A DNA stretch of 43,561 nt from Pseudoalteromonas luteoviolacea B = ATCC 29581 (GTDB lineage: Bacteria; Pseudomonadota; Gammaproteobacteria; Enterobacterales; Alteromonadaceae). The notes under the pieces are model-generated. The model made no database searches, was not told the origin of the DNA, and saw only the letters and a program-made list of their open reading frames with translations. This document shows positions 15,929-25,166 of the stretch, one piece after another. A program made the position numbers and the translations under genes. The stretch spans positions 1 to 43,561 of the forward strand of contig CAPN01000021.1 of NCBI GenBank assembly GCA_000333235.1, written 5' to 3'. Each line of letters opens with the position of its first letter. The stretch's first letter is position 1.

Positions 15929-18900
15929 ATGGAACGAATGTTCGTGATTGAGCCGTTTATGACTCAAAGTGTGCGTTATCTTTGCAATCTAATGTGCTTC
16001 ATGCTGTTCATACCCGCGATGGTTTGGGCGCAGTATCCTTTGCTGAGCAATGAGTATTCCGTTAAAAAATTAACCGCTGAAGATGGCTTTGTGTCATCCG
16101 AAATTTATTCCATTATTCAAGATGAACAAGGGGTTATTTGGTTCGGCACCGCTGAAAACGGTGTCATGCGCTTTGATGGGCGAAAAGTTCATTTGTTTGA
16201 ATTTGATAGCAATAAGCAAAACGGTTTGTCACACAATGACGCTGGTAATTTGATGATAGATAGGCAAGGGAATGTGTGGATCGGAACATGGGGAGGAGGG
16301 GCGAACTTATACGATCCTCGTACCGGACAGTTTAAGAATTTTTGGCATGACCCACAAAGGCCAGATTCGCTCTCTGCAAACCGGATCCAATCGCTTTATC
16401 ATGATGAAGATGGCACGATTTGGTTAGGCTCTTACGATCAAGGTCTCAATCGTTATTTGGGCGATAACCGGTTTGAACATATTAAAAAATCTCAAGATGG
16501 CAAGCCTGGCCTTTCTCATAATCGAATTTGGGGCATGGTTAATCGCGATCGTGATAACCTCTTTATTGCTACTAGTTTCGGATTAAATCTCTTCAATAAA
16601 AAAGCCAATACGTTTAGTTACTACTTTCCAGACCCAAACAACCATACACCCACTGGCGCAAATGAGATCCGGCATGTTTTAAAAACCTCTAAGGGCGCGA
16701 TTTATGTGGGTACACAGCAAGGCCCCTATTTATTTGATGATATGAAACAAACTTTTACTGCGCTAGGTGTGGTTAATGGTGAACATCTAGGCCAGGTGAA
16801 CTCGATGATCGAAGATCAAGATGGTTATATTTGGTATGTCACGAGTAAAGGCGTGTTTCGTCAAGATCACAAAACGAAAGAGGTTGAACAGTTAGATTTA
16901 GAACACAACAGTGGACTGCGGATTATTTTTGAGGACAGTGCAAAAACGTTGTGGGTCACCAACGAAGTAAAAGGCATTTATAAACTGGTTCCACATCGAA
17001 AGTTTAAGTCTATTAATAATCTTGAACTGGTCGCCCCAAATGGGATTATCGCCGATCGTAACGGTGATTTGTTGGTGGCTTCGTCAACCTCTAAACTCTA
17101 CCGTTGGCGTGTTGCTTCACAGCAACTCGAGCAATTATTTGATGTTGTGTTTAGTGAGGCTGATGGCTTTAATGCAAATCGATTACTCGAACGACCTGTA
17201 TTGTTTTTAGAAGGAGAGAATACGCTTTGGCTAGCACAAGATGAAGGCTTGGCGCGTCTTGATTTAATGACATTGCAAACCCGCTTAATTACTTATCCAG
17301 AAGATGCCCCTGGTTTTAGCCAATTTCGAGAGATAAGAGCCTTAAGTGTAGATAAATTTGGGCAGGTTTGGATAGGTACCTACAAAAACGGTGTGTATGT
17401 CTATGACCCTGCAAAGCAGATATTTCGGCATTTAGGGCTGCAAAATGGGTTGTCTCATCCGGAAGTTTTAGAGATTTATCGAGATAAAGCCGATGTCATG
17501 TGGGTAGGTACGGGCGATGGCGTGAATATTTGGCAAGAAGATAAGCAGGCTTTTCTATCACTTAAAAATAGTAAACATCAATCAGATAGTTTACTCGGTA
17601 GCATCGTCCAAGACATTCATGAAAGTCAAGATGGGCGACTTTGGATAGCAACCCAAAAGGGTTTGAATCTGTTTGATCCTAATAGCAGAACGTTTACGCA
17701 TTTTACAACCACAGATGGCCTAGCGTCGAGCTTAATTAGAGCCGTAGTGGACGATAAGACGGGAGCACTTTGGTTAACCACGAACAAAGGTGTGACACAG
17801 TTTAATCCAAATACTAATGAGGTAACAAATTTTGACAGCCAAAATGGTTTACTTGGATTGAATTACTACCCAAGTAGCCTCGTGAAAGCGGTGAACGACA
17901 CCCTATTTACAAGCAGTCAACGCGGAATAGAGTATTTTAATACCGAGCCTCTTAAGATTAACCAACGTGATCCGAACGTCATTTTAACTGGTTTTCATAA
18001 AATGGGTCAGCCCTTTGAACTTGACAAGCCTTATTCATACGTTTCCGACATTTATCTCTCGCATCGTGATTACATTTTCTCTTTTGAATTTTCGGTATTA
18101 GATTTTATTTCACCGAACAAAAACCATTTTGCCTATAAGCTAGAGGGCTATGATGATAATTGGATTGACATTGGTAATCGCAACACCGCGTCGTTTACGA
18201 ATTTAGATGGAGGTACTTATCGATTTTTAGTCAAAGCAACCAATAGTCACGGAAAGTGGGGGGAAAATATCTTAGATATCACGCTGCATGTTGCGCCTCC
18301 TTGGTGGAAAACGTGGTGGGCTTACACGGGCTACTTATTGATAACCCTGCTGGTGGTTTCTGTTGCTATCTATTTTAGAACTCGTTTACAAAAAGTAGAG
18401 ATTGCCCGTCAAAAGCAGTTTGTGCATGAACTTGAACTGCAAGTTGCAGAAAAAACCGTTTCATTGACCTCTCAAGCTGAAGATTTAGCAAGCGCCCTAA
18501 AAAAAGCAGAAGAAGCGACCAAATTAAAATCAGAGTTTTTGGCTAACATGAGCCATGAAATTCGTACCCCAATGAATGGGGTGTTAGGCATGTTAGATTT
18601 ACTCAAATCGAGCTCACTCACATCAGAACAAGCTCACGCCGCTGAAATTGCTAGTTCAAGTGCGAATTCATTATTGACGCTCATAAACGATATCTTGGAT
18701 TTTTCTAAAATCGAAGCCGATAAATTAGAATTGGAGCTTATCGATTTTGATTTACGACAACTCATATCACATCTAGCACAATCCATGGCGTTAACCGCGC
18801 AAAATAAAAATGTGGAATTGATTCTCGATCTTGCTGAGATGGAAGTAGATGAGGTGCACTCTGATCCTGGACGCATACGGCAAGTGTTAACCAATATTTT

Positions 18901-20101
18901 GAGTAATGCGATTAAATTTACTGAGCATGGTTACATTAAATTGACGGTAAAACTGACAAAGTCGGACTCGCCTTTGCAATATGATTTTGTTTGTCAAATT
19001 GAAGACAGTGGGATTGGTATTCCCAGTGAAAAGTTATCCACTCTTTTCGATGCGTTTAGTCAAGTCGATGCATCTACCACGCGTAAATATGGTGGGACAG
19101 GTCTAGGATTAAGCATAACAAAAAGGCTTTGCCAGTTGCTAAAAGGCGATGTCTCTGTGTCGAGTCAATTGGGGAGTGGCAGCTGTTTTGAAATTCGTTT
19201 GCTATTAAACGACGCGAGCAAAAGCAGTCAGGTTCAAACGACGAGTTTAGTAACCAACGTCCATGTACTTGTTGCAGATAGGTGTGAACACGTTTGTACT
19301 GTTGTACGCAAGGAGTTACAAAAGCTCAGTGTACGGGTAAGTGAGTCGAATAGTTTGGAAAATGCAGTCGCGTGTTACCAACAATATAGAGATTCCGATG
19401 AATCGATTGATTTAGTGCTACTAGATGTAAAATTAGTCCCTCCAAATCTCGATTCTATTGCACCTATGTTTAAATCAAAAAAACAATCTCATAAAACGAA
19501 GTTAGTTTTCATGACCCGTTTGAATGATCAATTTGATGCTAATACATTAATTGAGAAGGGCGTTGATGGACATTTTGCCAAACCTGTGACGTTAAGTCAC
19601 TTACATTACGCGCTTGGAATTATTCACGGGGAAGCGGCTTGTGCGCTAGAAAACGCGGAAGTTACGACAAAATCGGAAAAAGCGGAGCAAGTAAATGACA
19701 TTGACGTTTCTAATGCTCAGGTACTCTTAGTAGAAGACAACAAGGTTAATCAGATCGTTGCACTGCGTATTTTAAATGAGCTTGGTGTTGTAGTTACCGT
19801 CGCTGAAAACGGCGTTGAAGCGCTTCAAATACTCAATGATGCAAGGGATGAAAGACGGTTTAATGTAATTTTGATGGATTGCCAAATGCCTCTAATGGAT
19901 GGCTATGAAGCCACCTATAAGATCCGAGATGGTCATGCGGGTCACGAGTATAAAACAATACCAGTGATTGCCATGACAGCTAATGCAATGCAAGGTGATA
20001 AACAAAAATGTCTAGATGCTGGAATGGACGACTATATCTCGAAACCCATAGATACCTCTCTTCTGAAGGAGAAACTAAGATCGTGGATTAGTCGATCCTA
20101 A
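15929..20101 (+). CDS. Hybrid sensor histidine kinase with periplasmic propeller and two receiver domains
   Basis: A 1390-residue hybrid two-component sensor (numbering from 15929). After a signal peptide, residues about 40-700 are two-component propeller repeats (VIWFGTAENGV, VWIGTWGGG, IWLGSYDQG and similar), followed by a Y_Y_Y domain to about 790 and a membrane helix at about 796-818. Inside are a HisKA domain with phospho-acceptor His876 (NMSHEIRTPMNG), a HATPase with N box NILSNAIKF and GGTGLGLS, a first receiver with Asp1166 but reduced acidic residues near its start (VADR), and a complete receiver with Asp1317 (LMDCQMPLMDG) and KPID. No DNA-binding domain follows, so a separate partner is expected. 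Related sensors in gut bacteroidetes sense oligosaccharides; the ligand here is unknown. The true start may be ATG 15959, which gives a cleaner signal peptide. Confidence 0.92.
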   Translation: MERMFVIEPFMTQSVRYLCNLMCFMLFIPAMVWAQYPLLSNEYSVKKLTAEDGFVSSEIYSIIQDEQGVIWFGTAENGVMRFDGRKVHLFEFDSNKQNGLSHNDAGNLMIDRQGNVWIGTWGGGANLYDPRTGQFKNFWHDPQRPDSLSANRIQSLYHDEDGTIWLGSYDQGLNRYLGDNRFEHIKKSQDGKPGLSHNRIWGMVNRDRDNLFIATSFGLNLFNKKANTFSYYFPDPNNHTPTGANEIRHVLKTSKGAIYVGTQQGPYLFDDMKQTFTALGVVNGEHLGQVNSMIEDQDGYIWYVTSKGVFRQDHKTKEVEQLDLEHNSGLRIIFEDSAKTLWVTNEVKGIYKLVPHRKFKSINNLELVAPNGIIADRNGDLLVASSTSKLYRWRVASQQLEQLFDVVFSEADGFNANRLLERPVLFLEGENTLWLAQDEGLARLDLMTLQTRLITYPEDAPGFSQFREIRALSVDKFGQVWIGTYKNGVYVYDPAKQIFRHLGLQNGLSHPEVLEIYRDKADVMWVGTGDGVNIWQEDKQAFLSLKNSKHQSDSLLGSIVQDIHESQDGRLWIATQKGLNLFDPNSRTFTHFTTTDGLASSLIRAVVDDKTGALWLTTNKGVTQFNPNTNEVTNFDSQNGLLGLNYYPSSLVKAVNDTLFTSSQRGIEYFNTEPLKINQRDPNVILTGFHKMGQPFELDKPYSYVSDIYLSHRDYIFSFEFSVLDFISPNKNHFAYKLEGYDDNWIDIGNRNTASFTNLDGGTYRFLVKATNSHGKWGENILDITLHVAPPWWKTWWAYTGYLLITLLVVSVAIYFRTRLQKVEIARQKQFVHELELQVAEKTVSLTSQAEDLASALKKAEEATKLKSEFLANMSHEIRTPMNGVLGMLDLLKSSSLTSEQAHAAEIASSSANSLLTLINDILDFSKIEADKLELELIDFDLRQLISHLAQSMALTAQNKNVELILDLAEMEVDEVHSDPGRIRQVLTNILSNAIKFTEHGYIKLTVKLTKSDSPLQYDFVCQIEDSGIGIPSEKLSTLFDAFSQVDASTTRKYGGTGLGLSITKRLCQLLKGDVSVSSQLGSGSCFEIRLLLNDASKSSQVQTTSLVTNVHVLVADRCEHVCTVVRKELQKLSVRVSESNSLENAVACYQQYRDSDESIDLVLLDVKLVPPNLDSIAPMFKSKKQSHKTKLVFMTRLNDQFDANTLIEKGVDGHFAKPVTLSHLHYALGIIHGEAACALENAEVTTKSEKAEQVNDIDVSNAQVLLVEDNKVNQIVALRILNELGVVVTVAENGVEALQILNDARDERRFNVILMDCQMPLMDGYEATYKIRDGHAGHEYKTIPVIAMTANAMQGDKQKCLDAGMDDYISKPIDTSLLKEKLRSWISRS

Positions 20102-20156
20102 CCCTTACCTGTGCTCACTGCTATTTTTGTAATATTTTGTAATAACTATTTATTAA

Positions 20157-20194
20157 CTTTTGGTTAATTATTGTTACCGATAATTAACCAAAAG
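20157..20194 (+). promoter_or_regulatory. Perfect 14-bp inverted repeat abutting a ribosome-binding site
   Basis: CTTTTGGTTAATTA at 20157-20170 and its exact reverse complement at 20181-20194 enclose a 10-base loop. The right arm ends in CCAAAAG and runs directly into GACAGCACG before the ATG at 20204, so the Shine-Dalgarno AAAAGGA is half inside the stem. It might act as a translational switch, an operator, or the terminator of the upstream kinase gene; the sequence alone does not decide. Confidence 0.6.
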
Positions 20195-20203
20195 GACAGC
20201 ACG

Positions 20204-21493
20204 ATGAAAACACGTAAAAACGCAGTGATTAATCACGGAAATGCGTTACCTAGAAAACAGAGTAAACCTCTTTCAAAAATTGCATTTTTTTCTTTATTTG
20301 CTTTAGCAGGCCTGTCTTCTGCAATAGTCAATGCAACAACTTATCAAAGTTCAACGATAGCAAATGACGATGGCGGCGGTAATGCAATTTACCTCGATAG
20401 ACATTCAGTGAGTTGTGGTAATGATGCATTGAATTCTATTCATCTTTTTCGACCCTCTCCAACTCAAATTGCTTATGAGTATGGGTGTACTCAGTTGAAC
20501 AATGCGACAAACAATAGCGTGTATACACCAGGGAACGATGATGGTGGTGGTAACGTGATTTTTTTAGACCGCCATACATTGAATTGTGAGGGTAAAGCGT
20601 TACAAGCTTTACAACTCCAAAGGCCAACATCAAACTCAATTCAATATCACTATCAATGTAGCGACACAGCGCTCACTAATATCACCGACTATTTCACTCC
20701 TGCGAATGACGATGGGGCTGGAAATGCGGTTTATTTAGATAGACATCATGTTGTTTGTCCAAATAATGAAGTGCTCAGTTATTTGCGCTTAGAAAGACCA
20801 ACCAGTACAACGATTCGTTACCATTATAAATGCGGCACTTACACTGACCATACGGTTTATGGCTTTAATGGGGACTTTGCTCCACAATACTGGAATGTGG
20901 CCGGGGTTGCTGCTTGGAATATGTCTCAATCAGCGCTGAGTGCCTCGGTCAGTACAGGTGGTGGCGGTGTTACCGCAAAACTACTTGCACCAACTTCAGG
21001 GAAAATGAACTTTGATTGGAATATGTCGGTTTATCGAGCAGGTCAATATGGAGATATCATCCGTTATGCAATCAACGGTGTAAATTATGATCTTTCTGTC
21101 GCGGGCAGCGCATCTGGCAGTGAACGTAATATTTCCGTACAAGCAGGTGACATGATTGAGTTTTACACGTGGGGAACAACAAAATCCTCAAGTTACACAG
21201 CGGTATTTAATAATTTTAGCTTTATACCAGATACGAGCAAAATGGCACCGCAATGTGCATTTTGGGGAGATAATCAAGGTCGAAATGATACTGGTTTCTC
21301 GGGTCAAACTTTTATTTACCAAAACTCCAGCTATGGTACTAATCGCTTTATGTTTAATGGTGAAAATAAAGGGGAAGTACCCATTGGCACTAGCTCAGTG
21401 ACAGACCAAAATGGCAACGTATTTACGATTGGTTCACTGGTTTCACAACCTTATTGGGATGTGTGGTACTACGAGATATGCGTAAATAAGTAA
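20204..21493 (+). CDS. Secreted protein with three tandem cysteine-paired repeats
   Basis: A 429-residue exported protein I cannot assign to a named family. A long basic N-terminus (to residue 25) precedes a hydrophobic signal segment (26-44). Three repeats of roughly 48 residues follow at about 48-97, 107-153 and 163-210, each with NDDG-G-GN, a YLDRH or FLDRH block, a cysteine, a RP-S/T segment and a closing Y-x-Y-x-C, so one disulfide per repeat is likely. The C-terminal half (about 235-429) is rich in Ser, Gly, Asn and aromatics, like a beta-sandwich carbohydrate-binding domain, and has a cysteine near each end. The start follows AAAAGGA. It lies 103 bases after the hybrid kinase in the same direction, so it might be one of its targets; that is inference. 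Confidence 0.8.
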   Translation: MKTRKNAVINHGNALPRKQSKPLSKIAFFSLFALAGLSSAIVNATTYQSSTIANDDGGGNAIYLDRHSVSCGNDALNSIHLFRPSPTQIAYEYGCTQLNNATNNSVYTPGNDDGGGNVIFLDRHTLNCEGKALQALQLQRPTSNSIQYHYQCSDTALTNITDYFTPANDDGAGNAVYLDRHHVVCPNNEVLSYLRLERPTSTTIRYHYKCGTYTDHTVYGFNGDFAPQYWNVAGVAAWNMSQSALSASVSTGGGGVTAKLLAPTSGKMNFDWNMSVYRAGQYGDIIRYAINGVNYDLSVAGSASGSERNISVQAGDMIEFYTWGTTKSSSYTAVFNNFSFIPDTSKMAPQCAFWGDNQGRNDTGFSGQTFIYQNSSYGTNRFMFNGENKGEVPIGTSSVTDQNGNVFTIGSLVSQPYWDVWYYEICVNK

Positions 21494-21511
21494 TGACCAA
21501 ATAATGCACTC

Positions 21512-21545
21512 AAATGAGAAAGGGGAAATGGGCCTTTTCTCATTT
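21512..21545 (+). terminator. Hairpin terminator after the three-repeat protein gene
   Basis: AAATGAGAAAGG (21512-21523) pairs with CCTTTTCTCATTT (21533-21545) with one bulged base and a loop of about nine bases. It begins 19 bases after the stop codon. No continuous T run follows, so efficiency is uncertain. Confidence 0.55.
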
Positions 21546-21615
21546 ATGCATTTGAGTTGCAATCTCCAATAGTGGGGCTAACATCATAGAAAGCACTTAT
21601 AGACTTTGGGTGATT

Positions 21616-22374
21616 ATGCAAAGCTTAAGTCCACTACTTTTTATCTTCTTACTGATTTCTCCGCATACTATTGATGCTAGTGAAATAGTCGTTAATGACC
21701 CGGATTGGCCGCCGTACTTTTTTAAAGGAGAATCCTATCAACCGATTGGGTTTGCAAAAGAAGTGCTGCAATTGTGCATCGCTAAAACACCTTATCAAGC
21801 CAATTTTATTTATCATCCCATCAAGCGCATGCGTAACTACATGGAAAACGGCAAGTTGGATGTCCATGTATACTCCTATAAAGAGAATCGAGATGCGTTT
21901 TTGCTGTTTGGTAAAGAGCCAATTTTTAAAACAAGCTATCGTCCTTTTGTGAATAAAAAAGCGGCGTTCGAAATAGACAGTCTGGATGATTTTAGAGGGC
22001 TTAGAATTGGTCATTTACAAGGATTGAAATATTCAAAAGCCTATTTTGATTACATCGAAAATAGTTTGGATAAAGGCTATGTGCGAAGTGTCACGGCTAA
22101 CGTGGATTTACTGACATTACTTCGAGCACAAAAAGTAGATGTGTTTGTTAATACGGTAGATACCGTCTATTGGCTTGCGACTACCATGGGAATGCGTGAT
22201 GAAATACACGCAGTAGACTTTGACATTCAAACGAAAGATTATTTTGTGACCGTGTCGAAAAAAAGTGGTTCGATTGAAAATAAAAAAGCGTTTTTAGAGA
22301 CCATCGATACCTGTATTAGAGAGCTTAAACAAAATGGTCAATATCAAAAAATACGCAGCGGATACGGTATTTGA
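21616..22374 (+). CDS. Periplasmic solute-binding protein, family 3 type
   Basis: A 252-residue SBP_bac_3-like protein, distantly similar in layout to the binding protein at the left end. The first 22 residues are a signal peptide ending near IDASE. The mature start reads IVVNDPDWPPYFFKGESYQPIGFAKEVLQLC, the usual strand, WPP-F/Y motif and first helix. Later parts follow the two-lobe pattern, with the DSLDDFRGLRIGHLQGLKYSKAYF hinge-region block and the VDVFVNTVDTVYWLA return segment. ATG 21616 lies five bases from TTGGG; a GTG at 21610 is the alternative. No transporter genes adjoin it, so it is an orphan. Ligand unknown. Confidence 0.85.
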   Translation: MQSLSPLLFIFLLISPHTIDASEIVVNDPDWPPYFFKGESYQPIGFAKEVLQLCIAKTPYQANFIYHPIKRMRNYMENGKLDVHVYSYKENRDAFLLFGKEPIFKTSYRPFVNKKAAFEIDSLDDFRGLRIGHLQGLKYSKAYFDYIENSLDKGYVRSVTANVDLLTLLRAQKVDVFVNTVDTVYWLATTMGMRDEIHAVDFDIQTKDYFVTVSKKSGSIENKKAFLETIDTCIRELKQNGQYQKIRSGYGI

Positions 22375-22555
22375 CCTAAAAGAATAAGCGTTACTCATTC
22401 ACTTAGGCTAAATAGATACGTCATGTTAAATGTGTGCCAGTATTCCCAACCTCAAAAAATCAGGAATTTTAATTTCCAAATGAACTTAATATGTAAATCA
22501 GCGTAAAGATGATTGAGTATTTGTTTGATGATCAATACATTGAGTTCAATGGAAA

Positions 22556-23905
22556 ATGAAACCTAAAATCAATCATTTTATGTACAAACCTGCTTTGCTT
22601 ATCTGTAGCGTGATATTGATGACGAGTTGCCAAACAGTGTCTCCTCGTAATCACTATGCAATACCCAATGAGGTATTGATCTCCGATCATGTAACGGCCA
22701 CATCACTGTCGCAATGGCTTGAGTTAGCGCTTAAATATAATCCTATATTGAAGCAAGCCAATGAAAAACGCATTCAAGCACAGCTCGTGATAGAGGACCG
22801 TTTTGCAAATCGATTACCTGATTTGAAGATTGGATTAGATTCTGGTCGCCGGCAAACTACTGCATCCATCACCGAGTCAAACAACCTAACCACGACTTTC
22901 AGCTGGGAATTAGATTGGATTGGCAAACTGTCTAATGCAGAGCAGCAAGCTATCTTTGCTTTTGAGCAAGCGAACGCAAGTGCTTTTTTGTCGCAGCAAA
23001 CTGTGCTTAAGCAAGTTGCGCAAACATACCTAAATACAGTTCAGGCTAAAGCGCTTCTTGAGGTATATCAGCAGCGTGAAATATTGCTCACACAACAGTT
23101 GCAAATGCTTGAAGAAAATTATCAGCTTGGCTTAACCAGCGCACTTGATGTGTATTTGGCACGCAGTAATTTGGCGTCAGAGCAAAGCCGAGTAGTGAAT
23201 CAGCTGCAAGTCGTTAAACAGTCGGTATTACTGTTGCAAAGTTCTGTCGGTATTTTACCTAGCAAAACAGAGTTAACGCTGTTTTCGCCCACACTGCAAA
23301 AAAACTCAGTTGAGGTGGTAACGAGCGAACAACTCCTTACGCGTCCAGATGTAAGTGCAGCATGGTATGAATTATTGGCAGCCAATGAAGCGACAGCGGT
23401 CGCGTTTAAAGCTCAATTTCCCTCGTTTAAATTATCCGTATCCGGAGGTTATTCTTCAGAAGAATTTAAATCGTTATTAAAAGGCGATTTTCTGTGGTCA
23501 TGGGTCGCTAATTTAAGTCAACCTCTATTTGACGGTGGACGCTTAGCCAATGAATTTGCCCGAGTGTCGAGTAATGAACGTGTGGCATTGGCCAAATTGC
23601 AAGACGTTATGAACAAAGCCTATGGCGACATCGATGTTGAACTAGCGCGTTCATTGTCAATCGAACAACGTTTTACGTTGGCGAATACGGCTTTTGATAA
23701 CGCACAATTGGCGCAGACATTGTCGTTTTCGCAATATCAAAAAGGGTTAGTAACATTTACTACGGTATTAGATGCGCAAAAACGCGCGTTGGATGCACAA
23801 GTGAACGTAATTAGCTTACAAACCGAAAAAATGAATCAATTAATTGATTTAGAAACCGCTTTAGGTCGTCCATTGACGGCCTTTTTTGCTTTGACTATGA
23901 GATAG
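22556..23905 (+). CDS. RND efflux outer-membrane factor, TolC/NodT-type lipoprotein
   Basis: A 449-residue outer-membrane channel of tripartite efflux pumps. The N-terminus carries a lipoprotein signal: hydrophobic stretch then L-M-T-S-C with Cys25 as the lipidated residue. Two OEP repeats follow, seen as long helices rich in Gln and Ala (around 150-215 and 360-435) and beta segments such as TFSWELDWIGKL and ANLSQPLFDGGRLANE. The latter, with its DGG motif, is highly typical of the OprM/NodT family. It leads a three-gene operon: the adaptor gene starts four bases after the stop codon. Family length is usually 450-480, so it is complete. Confidence 0.93.
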   Translation: MKPKINHFMYKPALLICSVILMTSCQTVSPRNHYAIPNEVLISDHVTATSLSQWLELALKYNPILKQANEKRIQAQLVIEDRFANRLPDLKIGLDSGRRQTTASITESNNLTTTFSWELDWIGKLSNAEQQAIFAFEQANASAFLSQQTVLKQVAQTYLNTVQAKALLEVYQQREILLTQQLQMLEENYQLGLTSALDVYLARSNLASEQSRVVNQLQVVKQSVLLLQSSVGILPSKTELTLFSPTLQKNSVEVVTSEQLLTRPDVSAAWYELLAANEATAVAFKAQFPSFKLSVSGGYSSEEFKSLLKGDFLWSWVANLSQPLFDGGRLANEFARVSSNERVALAKLQDVMNKAYGDIDVELARSLSIEQRFTLANTAFDNAQLAQTLSFSQYQKGLVTFTTVLDAQKRALDAQVNVISLQTEKMNQLIDLETALGRPLTAFFALTMR

Positions 23906-23909
23906 CAAG

Positions 23910-25166
23910 ATGAAATCTAAGTATCGTCTTACGGCCATGATTGTGGTGGTAGTGGTAGGGGCTGTTGCCTTAATTCAATCTATGAAACCAGAGCCGAAAA
24001 AACGTGGCGCACCGCCCACACCCGCCATTAATGTGCAAGCGCAAACCATTCGCACCGACTCGTTTACGTTTACGCTCAGTTCGTTTGGCGTGGTAAAACC
24101 ACGAACACAATCTTTACTGCAAAGCCAAGTTAGTGGCGAAGTGGTCTGGCTTAGTAGCCAATTCCGTGAAGGCGGCTTTTTTAGTCGAGGTGATGTATTA
24201 GTGCGACTTGATGACAGAGATTATCGTGCCAAAGTACAAACTGCGAAAGCGAATGTGCTCAGTGCGGAGCAGACCTTAGTGGAAGAAAAAGCGCGAGGCG
24301 AGCAAGCGTTGCAAGATTGGGCGCGGCTAGGGCAAGCTAATAAAGCACCAAGCGACTTGGTACTGCGTAAACCACAGCTCGCCGCTGCAGAAGCTAAATT
24401 GATGTCGGCGCAAGCCGAATTAGCCTCCGCAGAGTTGGCGCTGTCGCGCACCATTATTAAAGCGCCTTTCGATGGACGTGTATTGTCTAAAAAGGTTGAC
24501 TTAGGACAGCTTGCAGGTAACAACACTCAGCTCGCTGAAATCTATGCTACTGATTATGTTGAAGTGCGCTTGCCACTAAAGCAAAAAGATCTGCCGTTTG
24601 TTACCTTGCCAGAGCAATACCGCGAAGGCGCGACGAAAGCAACTGAGCCAGTGGTTTATTTAGAGTCCACGTTGTATGGCAAACCAGAGCAGTGGCAGGG
24701 TCGGATCGTGCGCACAGAATCTGCGATTGATAGTAATGCACAACAGCTTTATGTTATTGCACAAATCGATGATCCATTTAGTCAACAACATCAGAATAAA
24801 CTGCCTCTAAAAATTGGCCAATACGTGACAGCCAAAATTACCGGTAACACCTTGGCGGCGCAGATCCGTATTGCCAATAAAGCCTTGTACCAAAATAGCT
24901 ATGTGTTTGTTGTAAAAGAGGGCACGTTACAGCGTCGTGACTTAACCCTTGCGTGGCAAAATGATACCCATAGCGTGGTCGCGAAAGGACTTGAAAATGA
25001 CGACGTACTAATCGTTAGTCCTCTTGGCCAAGTGGTGAGCGGGACTAAAGTGAACGTAGTTGAACTTGATGGTCAAGCGGTTGAAGTGAAGAGCAAACGT
25101 CGTGAAAGGCAAGATGATGGCAACATTAAATCGCGCAGTCAAACGACTCAAGGAGGGCAATCATGA
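23910..25166 (+). CDS. RND efflux periplasmic adaptor (membrane fusion protein)
   Basis: A 418-residue HlyD/AcrA-family adaptor linking the inner-membrane pump to the outer-membrane channel. An N-terminal hydrophobic segment (about 7-24) anchors or exports it. The lipoyl half-motifs are visible at QVSGEVVWLSSQFREGGFFSRGDVLVRLDDRDY and IIKAPFDGRVLSKKVDLGQLAG; between them is an alpha-helical hairpin rich in Ala and Gln (about 105-175). The C-terminal part forms the beta-barrel and membrane-proximal domains, ending in a polar tail with many Arg and Gln. Its last four bases overlap the start of the permease gene, indicating translational coupling. Confidence 0.93.
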   Translation: MKSKYRLTAMIVVVVVGAVALIQSMKPEPKKRGAPPTPAINVQAQTIRTDSFTFTLSSFGVVKPRTQSLLQSQVSGEVVWLSSQFREGGFFSRGDVLVRLDDRDYRAKVQTAKANVLSAEQTLVEEKARGEQALQDWARLGQANKAPSDLVLRKPQLAAAEAKLMSAQAELASAELALSRTIIKAPFDGRVLSKKVDLGQLAGNNTQLAEIYATDYVEVRLPLKQKDLPFVTLPEQYREGATKATEPVVYLESTLYGKPEQWQGRIVRTESAIDSNAQQLYVIAQIDDPFSQQHQNKLPLKIGQYVTAKITGNTLAAQIRIANKALYQNSYVFVVKEGTLQRRDLTLAWQNDTHSVVAKGLENDDVLIVSPLGQVVSGTKVNVVELDGQAVEVKSKRRERQDDGNIKSRSQTTQGGQS

